Source: Bolinopsis microptera
Taxonomy: Eukaryota > Ctenophora > Tentaculata > Lobata > Bolinopsidae
Length of the DNA stretch: 64,000 bases
Reading direction: 5' to 3'
Assembly (NCBI RefSeq): GCF_026151205.1
Contig: NC_087077.1
Location: 9,601,983-9,665,982, forward strand
Below are positions 10,502-20,915 of the stretch, one piece after another. The notes under the pieces were generated by a model. The model searched no databases. It saw only the letters and a program-made list of their open reading frames with translations, and had not been told where the DNA came from. Both the position numbers and the translations under genes were made by a program. Every line of letters starts with the position of its first letter. Position 1 is the stretch's first letter.

Positions 10502-13500
10502 CTCCCCTCATTAAGGAGGTATGTCCTGTCTGTTCTAAGAACATAGTCATCGGCCAAACAATAGTTGAATGTTTTCACTGTGACTGCATAATGCACCATA
10601 AATGCTATCGCAAATCAAATCCAAATAGCCAATCTAATGAGTTTTACTGTACTCGTTGTGTCCATTTAGACAAGGTTAAATACAACCCATTTAAACTACT
10701 CACTGACAATGACGACGACGACAACAACCTAGACGAATACACAACCAAAATCTCAAATACTTTAAATGATTGTAACTCATACACTGCATCTGACCTTACA
10801 ATTCTCTGCAACCAAGTAAAGAAACAATCATCTATTCTCTTTCAAAATATTGATGGAAATAAATCAAATTTTGACAACCTTGCCATTGAAACCTGTAGGT
10901 ACAAAACAAAATTCTCCGTAATAGCCCTAGCTGAAACCAACACTGGAAAAGAATTAAGCAATCTATTTCAGCTCGACGGTTATAATAGTTACTATCAGGA
11001 CACAGCACCTAACAAACAAAAGGGCACTGGAGTAGCCCTTTATGTTGACGATAAATTAAATGCTACTGTAATTGAGAATATATCACAAGTCACAGAACAT
11101 CTAGAAATACTTGTCTTATCATTAAGTAACGAAGATCAACCTGTTAATGTAGGTGTTTTGTATCGTCCACCAAGTGGCTGTATTTCCCAAGCTCTAGTTG
11201 AACTTTCTAACCTTCTTGATCACATGCCGAAGTTTAGTTATCTAGCTGGAGACTTTAATATCGATCTTCATGATAAAGATAACAAAAATGTTCAAAAATA
11301 TGAAGAAATATTATTTAGTAAAGGATTTTGTCCGTTAATATCTATTGTTACCCACGAAAAACCAGGCTGTAAAGCATCCTGCATAGATAACATTATTACT
11401 AACGATATTGAGAATGTGATTACTTCAGGCACCCTAAAAGAACGAATAACTCATCACTCACCTATTTTTAACACATTTAACTGGAATGTTGAAGTCAACT
11501 CTGAAAAAACTTCTTTTAAACAATATTACGACTTCTGTCAATCAAATGTTAACGGCTTCCTAGTGGATCTTGAAGATGAGCTTAAAACTAAAACAATCCA
11601 TAACTTTACTGAATTCCATGACACTTACAAAAACTGCGTCGAAAAATCGTTTAAACTAGAGACCCCGAAAACCTCTAAGAGAACTGTTCAGGTTAACCCT
11701 TGGATAACTCCCGGTCTCATTTGCTCAATTAATAATCAGCATAAACTGTACGAAAATTGGGTTGAGATAAGAAATAGAAAATGTAAACTCGGGGAAACTG
11801 ATAACAAGGGCGGCATTTGCCAGTGCCCTGAATGCTCACTAAAACGTAGTCGCTACCTTATCTACAAAGAATACAGAAAAGTCCTAAAGAAAACACGTCA
11901 AACTGTGAAAACAGAATACTTCTCTGGTAAATTTGCTGAAAATAGCGGTGATAGTAAAAAGACCTGGGAACTAATAAATCGTATAAGAGGTAAACGGCGG
12001 CGTGAAATAAAGCCGCTGTTCACCATAGACAACGTTAAGATAACAAATAGAAGGATCATAGCAAACGAATTCAATAAATATTTTGTATCATTAGCCTCTG
12101 ACCTAAATACCGCTTACAATGATCTTGGACAAATTAACATAAACAGTATACCTAGTTTCTATGATTATCTACCGCTTTCAAACACTTCCAGCATTTACAT
12201 GCATGACTGCACAACAGACGAGGTTAGCAAAATCATATCTGAACTTAAAAATGGCAAGGCAAGTGACATACCGATTCATGTAATTAAGCAGTCCTCTAAA
12301 ATAGTTACTCCTTTACTCACTGTACTGTATAACGAATGTATGAAAGATGGCATATTTCCAGATGACCTTAAAGTTGGAAGGATTAGTCCCATTTACAAGA
12401 AAGATAACCAGGAACTCCTTGAAAACTATAGACCTGTATCAACGCTAGCTGTGTTTGGTAAAATATTTGAAAAGATTATATTCAATAGATTATACAGCTT
12501 CTTTCATTCACAGAACTCCTTATATGAAAACCAGTACGGATTCCGTAAAAATCACTCGACCAGTTATGCCCTAAATTACTCAGTGAACCACGTAGAATCT
12601 TGCCTCAAGAAAAAACAACACGTTCTTGGAATATTTATTGATCTTAGTAAAGCCTTTGATACAATATCACATGAAAAGTTACTGCATAAGTTAGAAAATT
12701 ATGGAATCCGTGGAAATGCAAATAACCTTATAGCAAGTTACCTGTCGAACAGATACCAGTATGTCTCGGTATTAGGTGAAGAATCCGAGAAACTTCCAGT
12801 AGTCTATGGAGTGCCGCAGGGGAGCTGTCTTGGTCCCTTACTTTTTATTATTTATATTAATGACATCCGTAACTCATCAATTATAGGAAAGTTTATACTA
12901 TTTGCCGACGACACTAACATATTTATAGAAGACACATGTGTCAAAAGACTATACGAAAAAGGAAATGAAGTTCTATCATTTGTGTACAAGTACATGAAAC
13001 TAAACTTATTACATATTAACATTAAGAAATGTTGTTTTATTCATTTTAAACCCTCACGGGCCAAAGAGGAAGTAGAAAATGACGAGAACATACTAACTTT
13101 AAATAATGTAGTTATTAAAAGAGTTCAAGAAGCTAAATTTCTAGGCGTTATTATTGACGACCAACTTAAATGGAAATCACATACGCAGTCACTTAACTCA
13201 AAACTTAAATGCGAAGTAGGAAAGCTGTGCAGAATACGACACATTGTCCCAAAGCAGTATTATAAGGATTTATATCATACTCTATTTGAATCACATTTAG
13301 GATTTGGAATATCTGTGTGGGGTGGTATTAGCAATAACCGACTTGAACCTATCTTTAAAACACAGAAAAAGTGTATAAGAATTCTGTTTGGGGATAGAGA
13401 AGCTTACCTAGAGAAGTTTAAAACGTGTGCCCGAACACGACCTGTTGATAAGCAAAGACTGGGGGTGGACTTTTACCAAAAAGAACACTCCAAGCCCTTG

Positions 13501-13848
13501 TTTAAAACCCACAGGTTGTTGACGGTCCACAATCTGTACAAGTACACTTGTCTCTTAGAACTATTCAAAATTAATAAGTTAGAGGAACCATTATCACTGT
13601 ACTCATCATTTAACAGGTCACCACGACGAGAGGATTATTTCATTACATCACAACCATCCTCACAATTCATCTACCAATCATCCTACATGTGGAACAGCTG
13701 TCGACAAACATCAAGTAAGATAAGTTTTAATACCCCGACAAACGGGTTTAAGAATATATTGAAAATTGCCTCACGAGAATTGCAATTCAAGCATGATACA
13801 CTTGATTGGTGTGAGCTTAATTTTGCCACAAATGAGCTCAAGTTCTGA
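10498..13848 (+). CDS. LINE ORF2: PHD-like finger, APE endonuclease, reverse transcriptase
   Basis: An open frame of 1116 codons. Residues 9-53 form a C4HC3 PHD-like finger (CPVC, CFHC, HHKC, CTRC). An exonuclease/endonuclease/phosphatase domain follows at about 115-325: ETN (about 142), YRPP, AGDFNID (about 252), DNIITND and THHSP. A cysteine cluster CQCPEC lies near residue 440. The RT spans about 600-850: NYRPVSTL, QYGFRKNHS, FIDLSKAFD, GVPQGSCLGP and the catalytic FADD (about residue 801). A C-terminal region follows. Catalytic residues are all present, so this ORF could still be active in trans even though the copy's ORF1 is frameshifted. Loss of the endonuclease SDH motif in favour of THHS is a minor oddity. 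Confidence 0.88.
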   Translation: MTPLIKEVCPVCSKNIVIGQTIVECFHCDCIMHHKCYRKSNPNSQSNEFYCTRCVHLDKVKYNPFKLLTDNDDDDNNLDEYTTKISNTLNDCNSYTASDLTILCNQVKKQSSILFQNIDGNKSNFDNLAIETCRYKTKFSVIALAETNTGKELSNLFQLDGYNSYYQDTAPNKQKGTGVALYVDDKLNATVIENISQVTEHLEILVLSLSNEDQPVNVGVLYRPPSGCISQALVELSNLLDHMPKFSYLAGDFNIDLHDKDNKNVQKYEEILFSKGFCPLISIVTHEKPGCKASCIDNIITNDIENVITSGTLKERITHHSPIFNTFNWNVEVNSEKTSFKQYYDFCQSNVNGFLVDLEDELKTKTIHNFTEFHDTYKNCVEKSFKLETPKTSKRTVQVNPWITPGLICSINNQHKLYENWVEIRNRKCKLGETDNKGGICQCPECSLKRSRYLIYKEYRKVLKKTRQTVKTEYFSGKFAENSGDSKKTWELINRIRGKRRREIKPLFTIDNVKITNRRIIANEFNKYFVSLASDLNTAYNDLGQININSIPSFYDYLPLSNTSSIYMHDCTTDEVSKIISELKNGKASDIPIHVIKQSSKIVTPLLTVLYNECMKDGIFPDDLKVGRISPIYKKDNQELLENYRPVSTLAVFGKIFEKIIFNRLYSFFHSQNSLYENQYGFRKNHSTSYALNYSVNHVESCLKKKQHVLGIFIDLSKAFDTISHEKLLHKLENYGIRGNANNLIASYLSNRYQYVSVLGEESEKLPVVYGVPQGSCLGPLLFIIYINDIRNSSIIGKFILFADDTNIFIEDTCVKRLYEKGNEVLSFVYKYMKLNLLHINIKKCCFIHFKPSRAKEEVENDENILTLNNVVIKRVQEAKFLGVIIDDQLKWKSHTQSLNSKLKCEVGKLCRIRHIVPKQYYKDLYHTLFESHLGFGISVWGGISNNRLEPIFKTQKKCIRILFGDREAYLEKFKTCARTRPVDKQRLGVDFYQKEHSKPLFKTHRLLTVHNLYKYTCLLELFKINKLEEPLSLYSSFNRSPRREDYFITSQPSSQFIYQSSYMWNSCRQTSSKISFNTPTNGFKNILKIASRELQFKHDTLDWCELNFATNELKF

Positions 13849-14154
13849 TTTATGTGAGTTACTAAAATGACCATATATCTTTTCTCATACATATAACCAC
13901 TGCACTCCAACCAAAAACATTACTTACACCATACTCCACAAATGATATATATATATATACACAAACACACTAGTACCGAGCAATCGCACTGTAAAACATG
14001 CTCACGATACACTCAAAATTGGAAATATTCAACGGCTTGTATATGAAACTTACACTTACACTCAGTGTACTGCACCCAGTGTTAACTAGTATTACACACT
14101 GGTAAACTCTACGTAACGCGCGAAAATAATAATTCTATGGCGTTCTTATTGTCA

Positions 14155-15420
14155 CATCTCACGTCGACGGGATTAAACGCGCGCGCGCGTAACATCTTAT
14201 CTTACTGCTATCTCAACGAATAAACACACAACGACTTTGACAATTGACCGACGACTTAACGATTGTGAGTTATGACGGACTTAACTGTATGGGTCAACTA
14301 CTAAAACTGCATTGTATACTATCTTAATCATTATACTGGACATGAGATGACGAAGTATCTTGAGCAGCACTTTATACCTCCACTTAGAACTTGATTAGTC
14401 ACGAACAATAGAATCATTATACATCAATACAATAAAACATCTTGATCAATAAATGCCTAGCAGCACCAGACAGCAGCCGTGTACCTTTTTCGACTCCACG
14501 GAGTCCCTGATGGACTTTTGTTTACTTTTGTTAATAATTTGACCGCAACCTTTCTTTCTCGAAACACAAATCCTACTGTACTTCATTACAGTATTAAGAT
14601 AATATAAAGCAAATCATGTGAATATATGACTACGAAATAGATCTATAGACTTGTCCATAATATTTAATACCGTATTGATGGTTTTGAATTTTGTATATTG
14701 AATTTTAATGTGAAGCGTTTACTCTTCCCCCTCGGCAATTAATTAGAAAGTTAGATTAATGACAATAATTGCCAAATGACGTAGTAGATATAGATGTTCA
14801 ATGTTGTAGAGTGATTTCAAGAGTAGTGGTCCACAGGGGCCCGAAAAAGCCGTACAGGCACTTGGGTCCTTATCCTTGTCACTAGTCCCAATTGGATTCA
14901 CTTTACACAAAACATGAACGTTTACAATTTAGACGTACACATTGGCACGATATTTATTAGAAAGCAAACAGTATAAAATAATACGTGCGTGCGCGGCTTG
15001 AGCCGCGCCGCATAACAATTTATGCGTTTAGGGGCTGGAGTACGCGTGTTTACAGATTAATGAATTGTTGCATTGTAAATATTTAAAGTTGACGATATAT
15101 TATGATTTAATAGTAAATTTTTCAAAGCTGGCTTTGGACTTAGGTAAAATTATATAATTTATTTATTTAAAAGAAAAAATCACGGATAGTTTTAAATTTA
15201 CATAGTCGTATAACTATAATCAAGTTAATCCTGTTTTCAAGAATGCGCGGCTTTGGCGGCCAGTTATTGACTTGTACATAAAATTGAATTTTAAATAGAA
15301 ATGTGAATGTATTAAAATTTAAAACTTTCAAAACGGAGGCTTATAAATATTATTATATTATGATTGTAAAATAAAGGATAAAATTTTAAATTTGTTTCAC
15401 TAAAAAAAATTTGTTTCACT
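14155..15420 (-). repeat. Right inverted arm
   Basis: Reverse complement of 6799-8066. The inner edge carries a CGCGCGCGCG tract at 14178-14187 and the outer end is ATTTGTTTCACT. No coding sequence seen. Confidence 0.85.
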
Positions 15421-15429
15421 AGAACATAA

Positions 15430-16560
15430 AAATTGTCAATTTTTTTCCCAAAGAAGAAAAATGTTAGCAAAAATACAAATCGATACTAATTTGTTACACC
15501 TAAAATAAAATAATACAATGCCATTCCTCACATATCAACCATCAGAGAAATGTACAGTCTGAACCTCAAGCACAAAGACAGCCTTCGTGATGAAGATGGA
15601 AAGTAGTCCTTCAGCCAGCTCTCTTCTGCTTTTCTCGTTCTTTCTTTCCTTCTCCTTCTGCTTTGGATCTGTGACGGATGCTATGAGCGACTCTTGGGAC
15701 TTTCCGTCCCTACATGGGCTTCCGGCCGTGCGTCCATGTAGGAACTGTGGGGCCTTCAGAGTGATAGGGTTACAATGGTTGTTAGTACAGCAATGGATCG
15801 CTCCATTGGCCCGACCTCCGAGACGGGGTATCCGAGAGGACCCTGGTCGTGACCAGCTCTGCACCAAAAGGTGTATTCTGGCGCCTGAAATCTTGGACCG
15901 TAGTCTGCGTACGGGGTAGACTGCCACGGACGATTTTGTTACACGGGCCGCTCACTGCATTCTGATTTTAGCCAGACCTCAGCAGGTGGTTTGTCTCCAC
16001 TCTTGTTTCTTTTTTCTTGTCCCCCTGCATCCTTTCCTTCTCCTTTGCTTCCCCCCTTTCAGTCTTCATTTTCAGTATCAGCCTCACAGTCTCATCAGTT
16101 TTAGTCTTCAGAGCCACTTGCTCCTACGACCGCACCTTACTGGCTCACTGCATTTGGCCCAAGCGGCATTTTAATTTTCCTTTTTTTTAACTTGCTTACT
16201 GTGCATTTCTTTTTTTGCCCTAGCGACTAGCGCGCGTTCGTGTTCCCGAGCATGCCATCTCAGAACACCTCGGGTACACTTGTTCGTCCAAGTACCTAGT
16301 GGTCGACACTTTGACAGTCATCACACTGTTCTGGATCATGGCACAGTTGACATGAAAACTTTTTCTTATCAGTCATTATCATGTCACCCATCACAACATT
16401 TTGAACTTCGATAGTACCTCACATGAATTTATCGACAGTTAACTCTCTTTCACTAAGACATTCTTAACTTTGTCACACAGTATCACATTTTCATTAGACA
16501 CCTACATTTTGAGAATCATTTAATTTTCGATTGGAACTTAACCGAATTAAGACCTAGTGT
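15430..16560. other. Unclassified GC-richer stretch, part of a dispersed repeat
   Basis: Frames of up to 130 codons exist on both strands near 15535-15927, but neither shows a domain and they overlap head-on, so I do not call a gene. The segment around 15790-15910 (TTGGCCCGACCTCCGAGACG to GCGCCTGAAATCTTGGAC) has a diverged inverted copy at about 20640-20730, which marks it as repetitive, possibly the 5' region of a retroelement. Confidence 0.5.
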
Positions 16561-16955
16561 GTGTGTTTGAGCGATTTGTACAACATTTCTGTAATGTTTC
16601 AAATTATATTCAAATGTTCTAAAAAATGTTCTATCACAAACTTATCAAGGAATAGACTGCAATTTGTCAGCAGGAGCAATTAATTAAAGATGATATAAAA
16701 AAGTGTTCAAATATTATCACTGATGCTTAATAATATCACTAATAACAGTTCTAATATAATTATATCTTTACTGTCAAATATATAAAATTTGGTGCATTCC
16801 AATTGTTTAAGTTGACTTCACAGAAAGGCGTTTTTCTATATTAAAGTATTAGCTTGCTAGTGTTTCCTGATATCTATTTGCTGTAATATGCTGTTGAACA
16901 CTGTTCTCTATTTGATATTATATAATATTGTCTTCCTTTGGATTTGTGTATTTTA

Positions 16956-17112
16956 GGTTTCATCTGGGATGTTCGGCTCCCTCTAGGATGTTGTTACGTT
17001 CCTTCTGGGACGTTAAGTTCCTTCTGGGATGTTAGGTTCATTCTGGGATGTAGATGATGTTAGGTTCTTTCTGGGATGTTCGGTTCCTTCTGGGATGTCG
17101 TTACGGTCATTG
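16956..17112 (+). repeat. Imperfect minisatellite around GTTCCTTCTGGGATGTTAG
   Basis: About seven degenerate units of roughly 20-25 bp, each containing a version of TTCTGGGATGTTAGGTTC. Units vary in length and sequence, so the array is old. The flanks (16560-16955 and 17113-17660) are AT-rich with no gene visible. Confidence 0.8.
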
Positions 17113-17661
17113 TAGGATGTTAGGTTCCTTTTTGGATACAAGATGAATGACCTATAGTTTTCTGTTTGTAGATACAATCATATTGTGACTCTTGCCCATG
17201 CTCTGAAATATTTAAATGTAGTTCATTATGTGGGCATGTTTGTAATGGTTGAGAATGATATTAATTTGGCTCTCGTTAAAAACATGCATAATAAAAAGGT
17301 TATAAATTCACGAGATCATGCTTTAAGGCCATTAATCTTTTTATACCATTTAGTCCCTAAAAGTCCCTAAAATGTTACTTTCCCTTGCATCATCATAATC
17401 GAAAACTTACAATGATACATATATGCCTCCTCTTGTCTGAAAGCTCCAAGGCTTATTTATGAAATGAAGGTTTATGCTGTCAAACTACTCTGACTGTTGC
17501 TCGTCCATCATTTTTTACTGAAATAATCAGTACAATTTCTTCATGTTGATGGTTTGTGGTTACAAAACGAATACAAATAATGTTAATCTATATCAAATAC
17601 TTAATAAAATATCATCTCAGTCAAATTTTGTTCTCCATCATGATCGAAGACTCTTGAACTC

Positions 17662-19458
17662 ACCTTCCTGTATGCGTTGATTTCCATCTGCAAGGGGAGA
17701 GGGGGATAGCCTAACTGCATGGACATGGACATGGCATTGTGAGATACGCATCTTGATGTTAAGTGGGTGGTACTACTGTTATGATTTTATAATTTATATA
17801 ATTTATATACAAGCTATTTCTTGATTGTTTCACACTTCATATTTCATAATTTGTTTCACACTTATTAAACATGACCACCAGCAATAGCATATAACCATAG
17901 CTCCAAAATAAATAAATTGCTCTACATAGAAACATCTGGCCTGATCTTATCACATTGTGGTCCCCTGGGGTTCGGTAAAGCCCTTACAGGCAACTGGGTC
18001 CTTTTACCAGCCACAATAAAACTAGTCATGCCAGTACTGTCATAAACTGTAACCAACTATTTAAAAATAAGATATCTTTTGCTAGAATTCTAAATTTTAA
18101 GCCATAGAGCAATCTTCTCAATTTTAAAATTTAAAAATAACATTTTACCCTAACTATGATGTGGTGGCATTTCATACTTAACTAAAATTCAACTTTGAAA
18201 GTCAATAGATTATTAGTCACAACAAAATTATAGTTTAAGACATCCATTTTGCATTGTGTTTCCATTATTAGAATTTATGATATGTTTTGATTGAATAATT
18301 GGTAATAAATTTAACTTTTGTTTTATTAACTTTTGTTTTATTACACTTCATATTTCATAATTTGTTTCACACTTCATATTTCATAATTTTATTACTAGGT
18401 GGAGGTGAGGTTATTGAGACTTTGGGCGGCCATAAACCTCGTGTTTTAAAAGTTGTCCTCTGTACTTGTTTCACTGACCCACGCTTTATAGCATTTATAC
18501 ATTTCGGCCCATTTTATATGTTTGTTCGATTTGCTGTACATTTGTATATTTGCTATTTTGTAAAAGTTTCAAATCAAATCATATATAGTACCGACAGTGA
18601 GGGTCAGATCCTATAAATGTGTGGTGCATGGATGGGTAAAAATTACACAACATAACTTAGGTATTAAGCTGATCAAGTGTTCCATGCATTTAGATTCTTC
18701 CCCTCCTCTCCTTCCCCGTACTGCTACAAGTCAAGTCTATAATCTTTGTTCAAGAACTTTGCTGGGGATTGGCAATTATTAACGACTTAATTGTTTCAAC
18801 TCGGACAGTTGTCAATTATGCAACTTTGATGATTCAGTAAAAATAAATAACGCATTGAAAGTACATAAATTATGTAAAATATCAAATTAAAATTCAGTAC
18901 TCCCTGTACTCTAATCTAATGTCACTAGTTAAACTTCGTCACATGGTTTAGAGTTTCTCTGAAGCTGAAAGCAAGAGGTTTTTAAATGAAGATATTGATT
19001 ATTCAGTTTGGTCATGGTTATAGCTTCAGTTAATGCCATAGTACAGATTATTAATTTTATAGTACAGAGAATTTCGAGACCCATTTTGCCAATAACTAGA
19101 TTACAGTATTTGAGGATAGTGTATTAGAAATAATACACATTTCCCATTAAATTGTATGATCTGAAAAGAAGGTGGCCGAGGATGGAACTTAGATAAAATA
19201 TGTATAATATAAGTATATAAACCTTGAAGGAACTCATTCAGGGCAAGATATTGAGAAGGGTCCTTTGTGAGCTGTAGCTGTCCTCTTTTATTTTTTATGT
19301 ACTTTTCATTGCTCTGAAATTAAAACTTTGGTCAATATAATTTAACTACAGTAATAAAGTAGTATCAGCAGTAAAACCGAGTAAAACGTTGTTAAACTAG
19401 CATGAGGATTTAGGTGATTTTATTAATTACAATGTTATGTCAATGTTATAAAAAACTT
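17662..19458 (+). repeat. Tandem duplication, unit 1 (with insertions)
   Basis: Sub-blocks 17662-17785, 18588-19040 and about 19365-19455 recur in the same order in unit 2 at 19459-19592, 19602-20055 and about 20060-20140. Unit 1 carries extra DNA at 17786-18587 (about 800 bp) and 19041-19364 (about 320 bp). The two copies of the 453-bp block are almost identical, so the duplication is recent. Confidence 0.85.
17786..18587. mobile_element. About 800-bp insertion in unit 1 of the duplication
   Basis: Unit 2 joins GTTATGAT to TACCGACAG with only about 9 bp between, whereas unit 1 has about 800 bp there. The inserted DNA includes 18021-18345, whose inverted copy is at 1001-1315, a GTTTCACACTTCATATTTCAT repeat at both edges, and a segment at 17944-18010 resembling the GTCCACAGGGG...GGGTCC block in the 7-kb/14.8-kb arms. 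It is best read as a noncoding mobile sequence; no TIR or ORF supports a class. Confidence 0.55.
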
Positions 19459-20140
19459 ACCTTCCTGTATGCGTTGATTTCCATCTGCAAGGGAGGGGAG
19501 GGGGATAGCCTAACTGCATGGACATATCATGGACATGGCATATTGGCATTGTGAGATACGCATCTTGATGTTAAGTGGGTGGTACTACTGTTATGATATA
19601 CAGTACCGACAGTGAGGGTCAGATCCTATAAATGTGTGGTGCATGGATGGGTAAAAATTACACAACATAACTTAGGTATTAAGCTGATCAAGTGTTCCAT
19701 GCATTTAGATTCTTCCCCTCCTCTCCTTCCCCGTACTGCTACAAGTCAAGTCTATAATCTTTGTTCGAGAACTTTGCTGGGGATTGGCAATTATTAACGA
19801 CTTAATTGTTTCAACTCGGACAGTTGTCAATTATGCAACTTTGATGATTCAGTAAAAATAAATAACGCGTTGAAAGTACATAAATTATGTAAAATATCAA
19901 ATTAAAATTCAGTACTCCCTGTACTCTAATCTAATGTCACTAGTTAAACTTCGTCACATGGTTTAGAGTTTCTCTGAAGCTGAAAGCAAGAGGTTTTTAA
20001 ATGAAGATATTGATTATTCAGTTTGGTCATGGTTATAGCTTCAGTTAATGCCATAATACAGTATTATTAGCAGTAAAACGTTGTTAAACTAGCATGAAGA
20101 TTTAGGTGATAATATTAATTACAATGTTATGTAAAATATG
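19459..20140 (+). repeat. Tandem duplication, unit 2 (uninterrupted)
   Basis: The compact copy of the duplicated unit, about 680 bp. It starts at the CCTTCCTGTATGCGTTGATT block and ends near AATGTTATGTAAAATATG. It preserves the probable pre-insertion state for both insertions found in unit 1. Confidence 0.8.
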
Positions 20141-20639
20141 TAAGAGCTAATATCATTGACAATGATTCCAATTTGAGAAAAAATAAAATTACTATATAAT
20201 ATAGCCTATGGTGGAGGGTTCGTCGTTCATCACGTTGCTTTCTGTGTAGAAATTCCTGCTTCGTTATTAAGTTATATAGGTACCTGAATTAAAATGTTAA
20301 CTACAGATATTGTCCGAAATTATCCTAGAAGCTTCCAAGGGAGATATTCAAAAGGGTAAATACGTTTAACAAAAGATATTGAGCAGATACATTATATTTG
20401 TCTGTTATAAGTGATATCTGAGTTAATGGTAGAGGTAGAGTAGGACCCAAAATTACTGTTAACCCTGGCCTGACTTATGTGTACTAGAGAAAACCTTAAC
20501 CTGGTAACCTTGTTGCCTGCACAGAGCAATTATACCTGCACATTCATATTCTGAAGTATTAACCTTTCCATTGAAATGTAATGAAACATTACAATAACGT
20601 TATCTAAATCACAAAATCACCCGTGGCTGTTCACCCTGA

Positions 20640-20760
20640 CGTTGTCCAAGATTTCAGGCATCAGGATAGAGCTGATTATGACCAGGACCCTCATGGATAC
20701 CTAGCCTCAGAGGTCGAGCCAATGCTCTGCTTTCGGTAATTATGGAAAGCAGAGCATTCA
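20640..20760 (-). repeat. Diverged copy of the 15790-15910 repeat, with a hairpin
   Basis: Read on the - strand this matches the 15.8-kb block: TTGGCTCGACCTCTGAGG, then GGTCCTGGTCATAATCAGCTC and GCCTGAAATCTTGGAC. A perfect 14-bp inverted repeat, AATGCTCTGCTTTC at 20721-20734 and its complement at 20745-20758, could form a hairpin with a 10-nt loop. The surrounding 20140-20900 shows no gene. Confidence 0.55.
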
Positions 20761-20915
20761 TATTTTCTCTACTAGCAGTCACTGAAACCATATTACTCCA
20801 AAGGCCCCACAGGGACGCATGGACCCATGTAGATTATAGGGATAAAAGTGACCACAAGCACTTGACACCACTTTATAGTTATAATTTAGTAATTATAATT
20901 TATTAAAAAATTTAC

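Larger units (their letters stand above)
8850..13960 (+). mobile_element. Nearly intact two-ORF LINE (APE-type non-LTR retrotransposon)
   Basis: ORF1 (8895-10501, one frameshift) and ORF2 (10498-13848, open) overlap by ATGA. ORF2 has an apurinic-like endonuclease followed by an RT, placing it in the CR1/jockey/L2-like assemblage of APE-type LINEs. After ORF2 comes about 100 bp of 3' sequence ending in an AT/AC simple repeat (about 13943-13970). The ends are approximate. It lies inside the 6799-15420 inverted-arm structure and looks younger than the arms because its long ORF2 has no stops. Confidence 0.8.
6799..15420. mobile_element. 8.6-kb structure with 1.27-kb inverted arms
   Basis: The arms 6799-8066 and 14155-15420 are inverted copies of each other. 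The extreme ends are AGTGAAACAAAT and its complement ATTTGTTTCACT, each with a second subterminal GTGAAACAAA nearby. Both arms contain the CGGCGCGGCTCAAGCCGCGC palindrome and the inner edge is a CGCGCGCGCG tract. Arm identity looks like roughly 85-90% by eye. The centre holds dispersed repeat (8067-8830) and a LINE. I see no transposase and no clear target-site duplication, so the class is unresolved: a long-TIR or foldback DNA element invaded by a LINE, or an inverted segmental duplication. Confidence 0.65.

Noticed and set aside
15535-15927. Possible genes on both strands (130 and 110 codons)
   Set aside because: Frames overlap head-on, show no domain, and lie in a dispersed repeat.
18597-19797. 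Identical 61-codon frames at 18597 and 19612
   Set aside because: Identity is explained by the recent tandem duplication; no protein feature supports coding.
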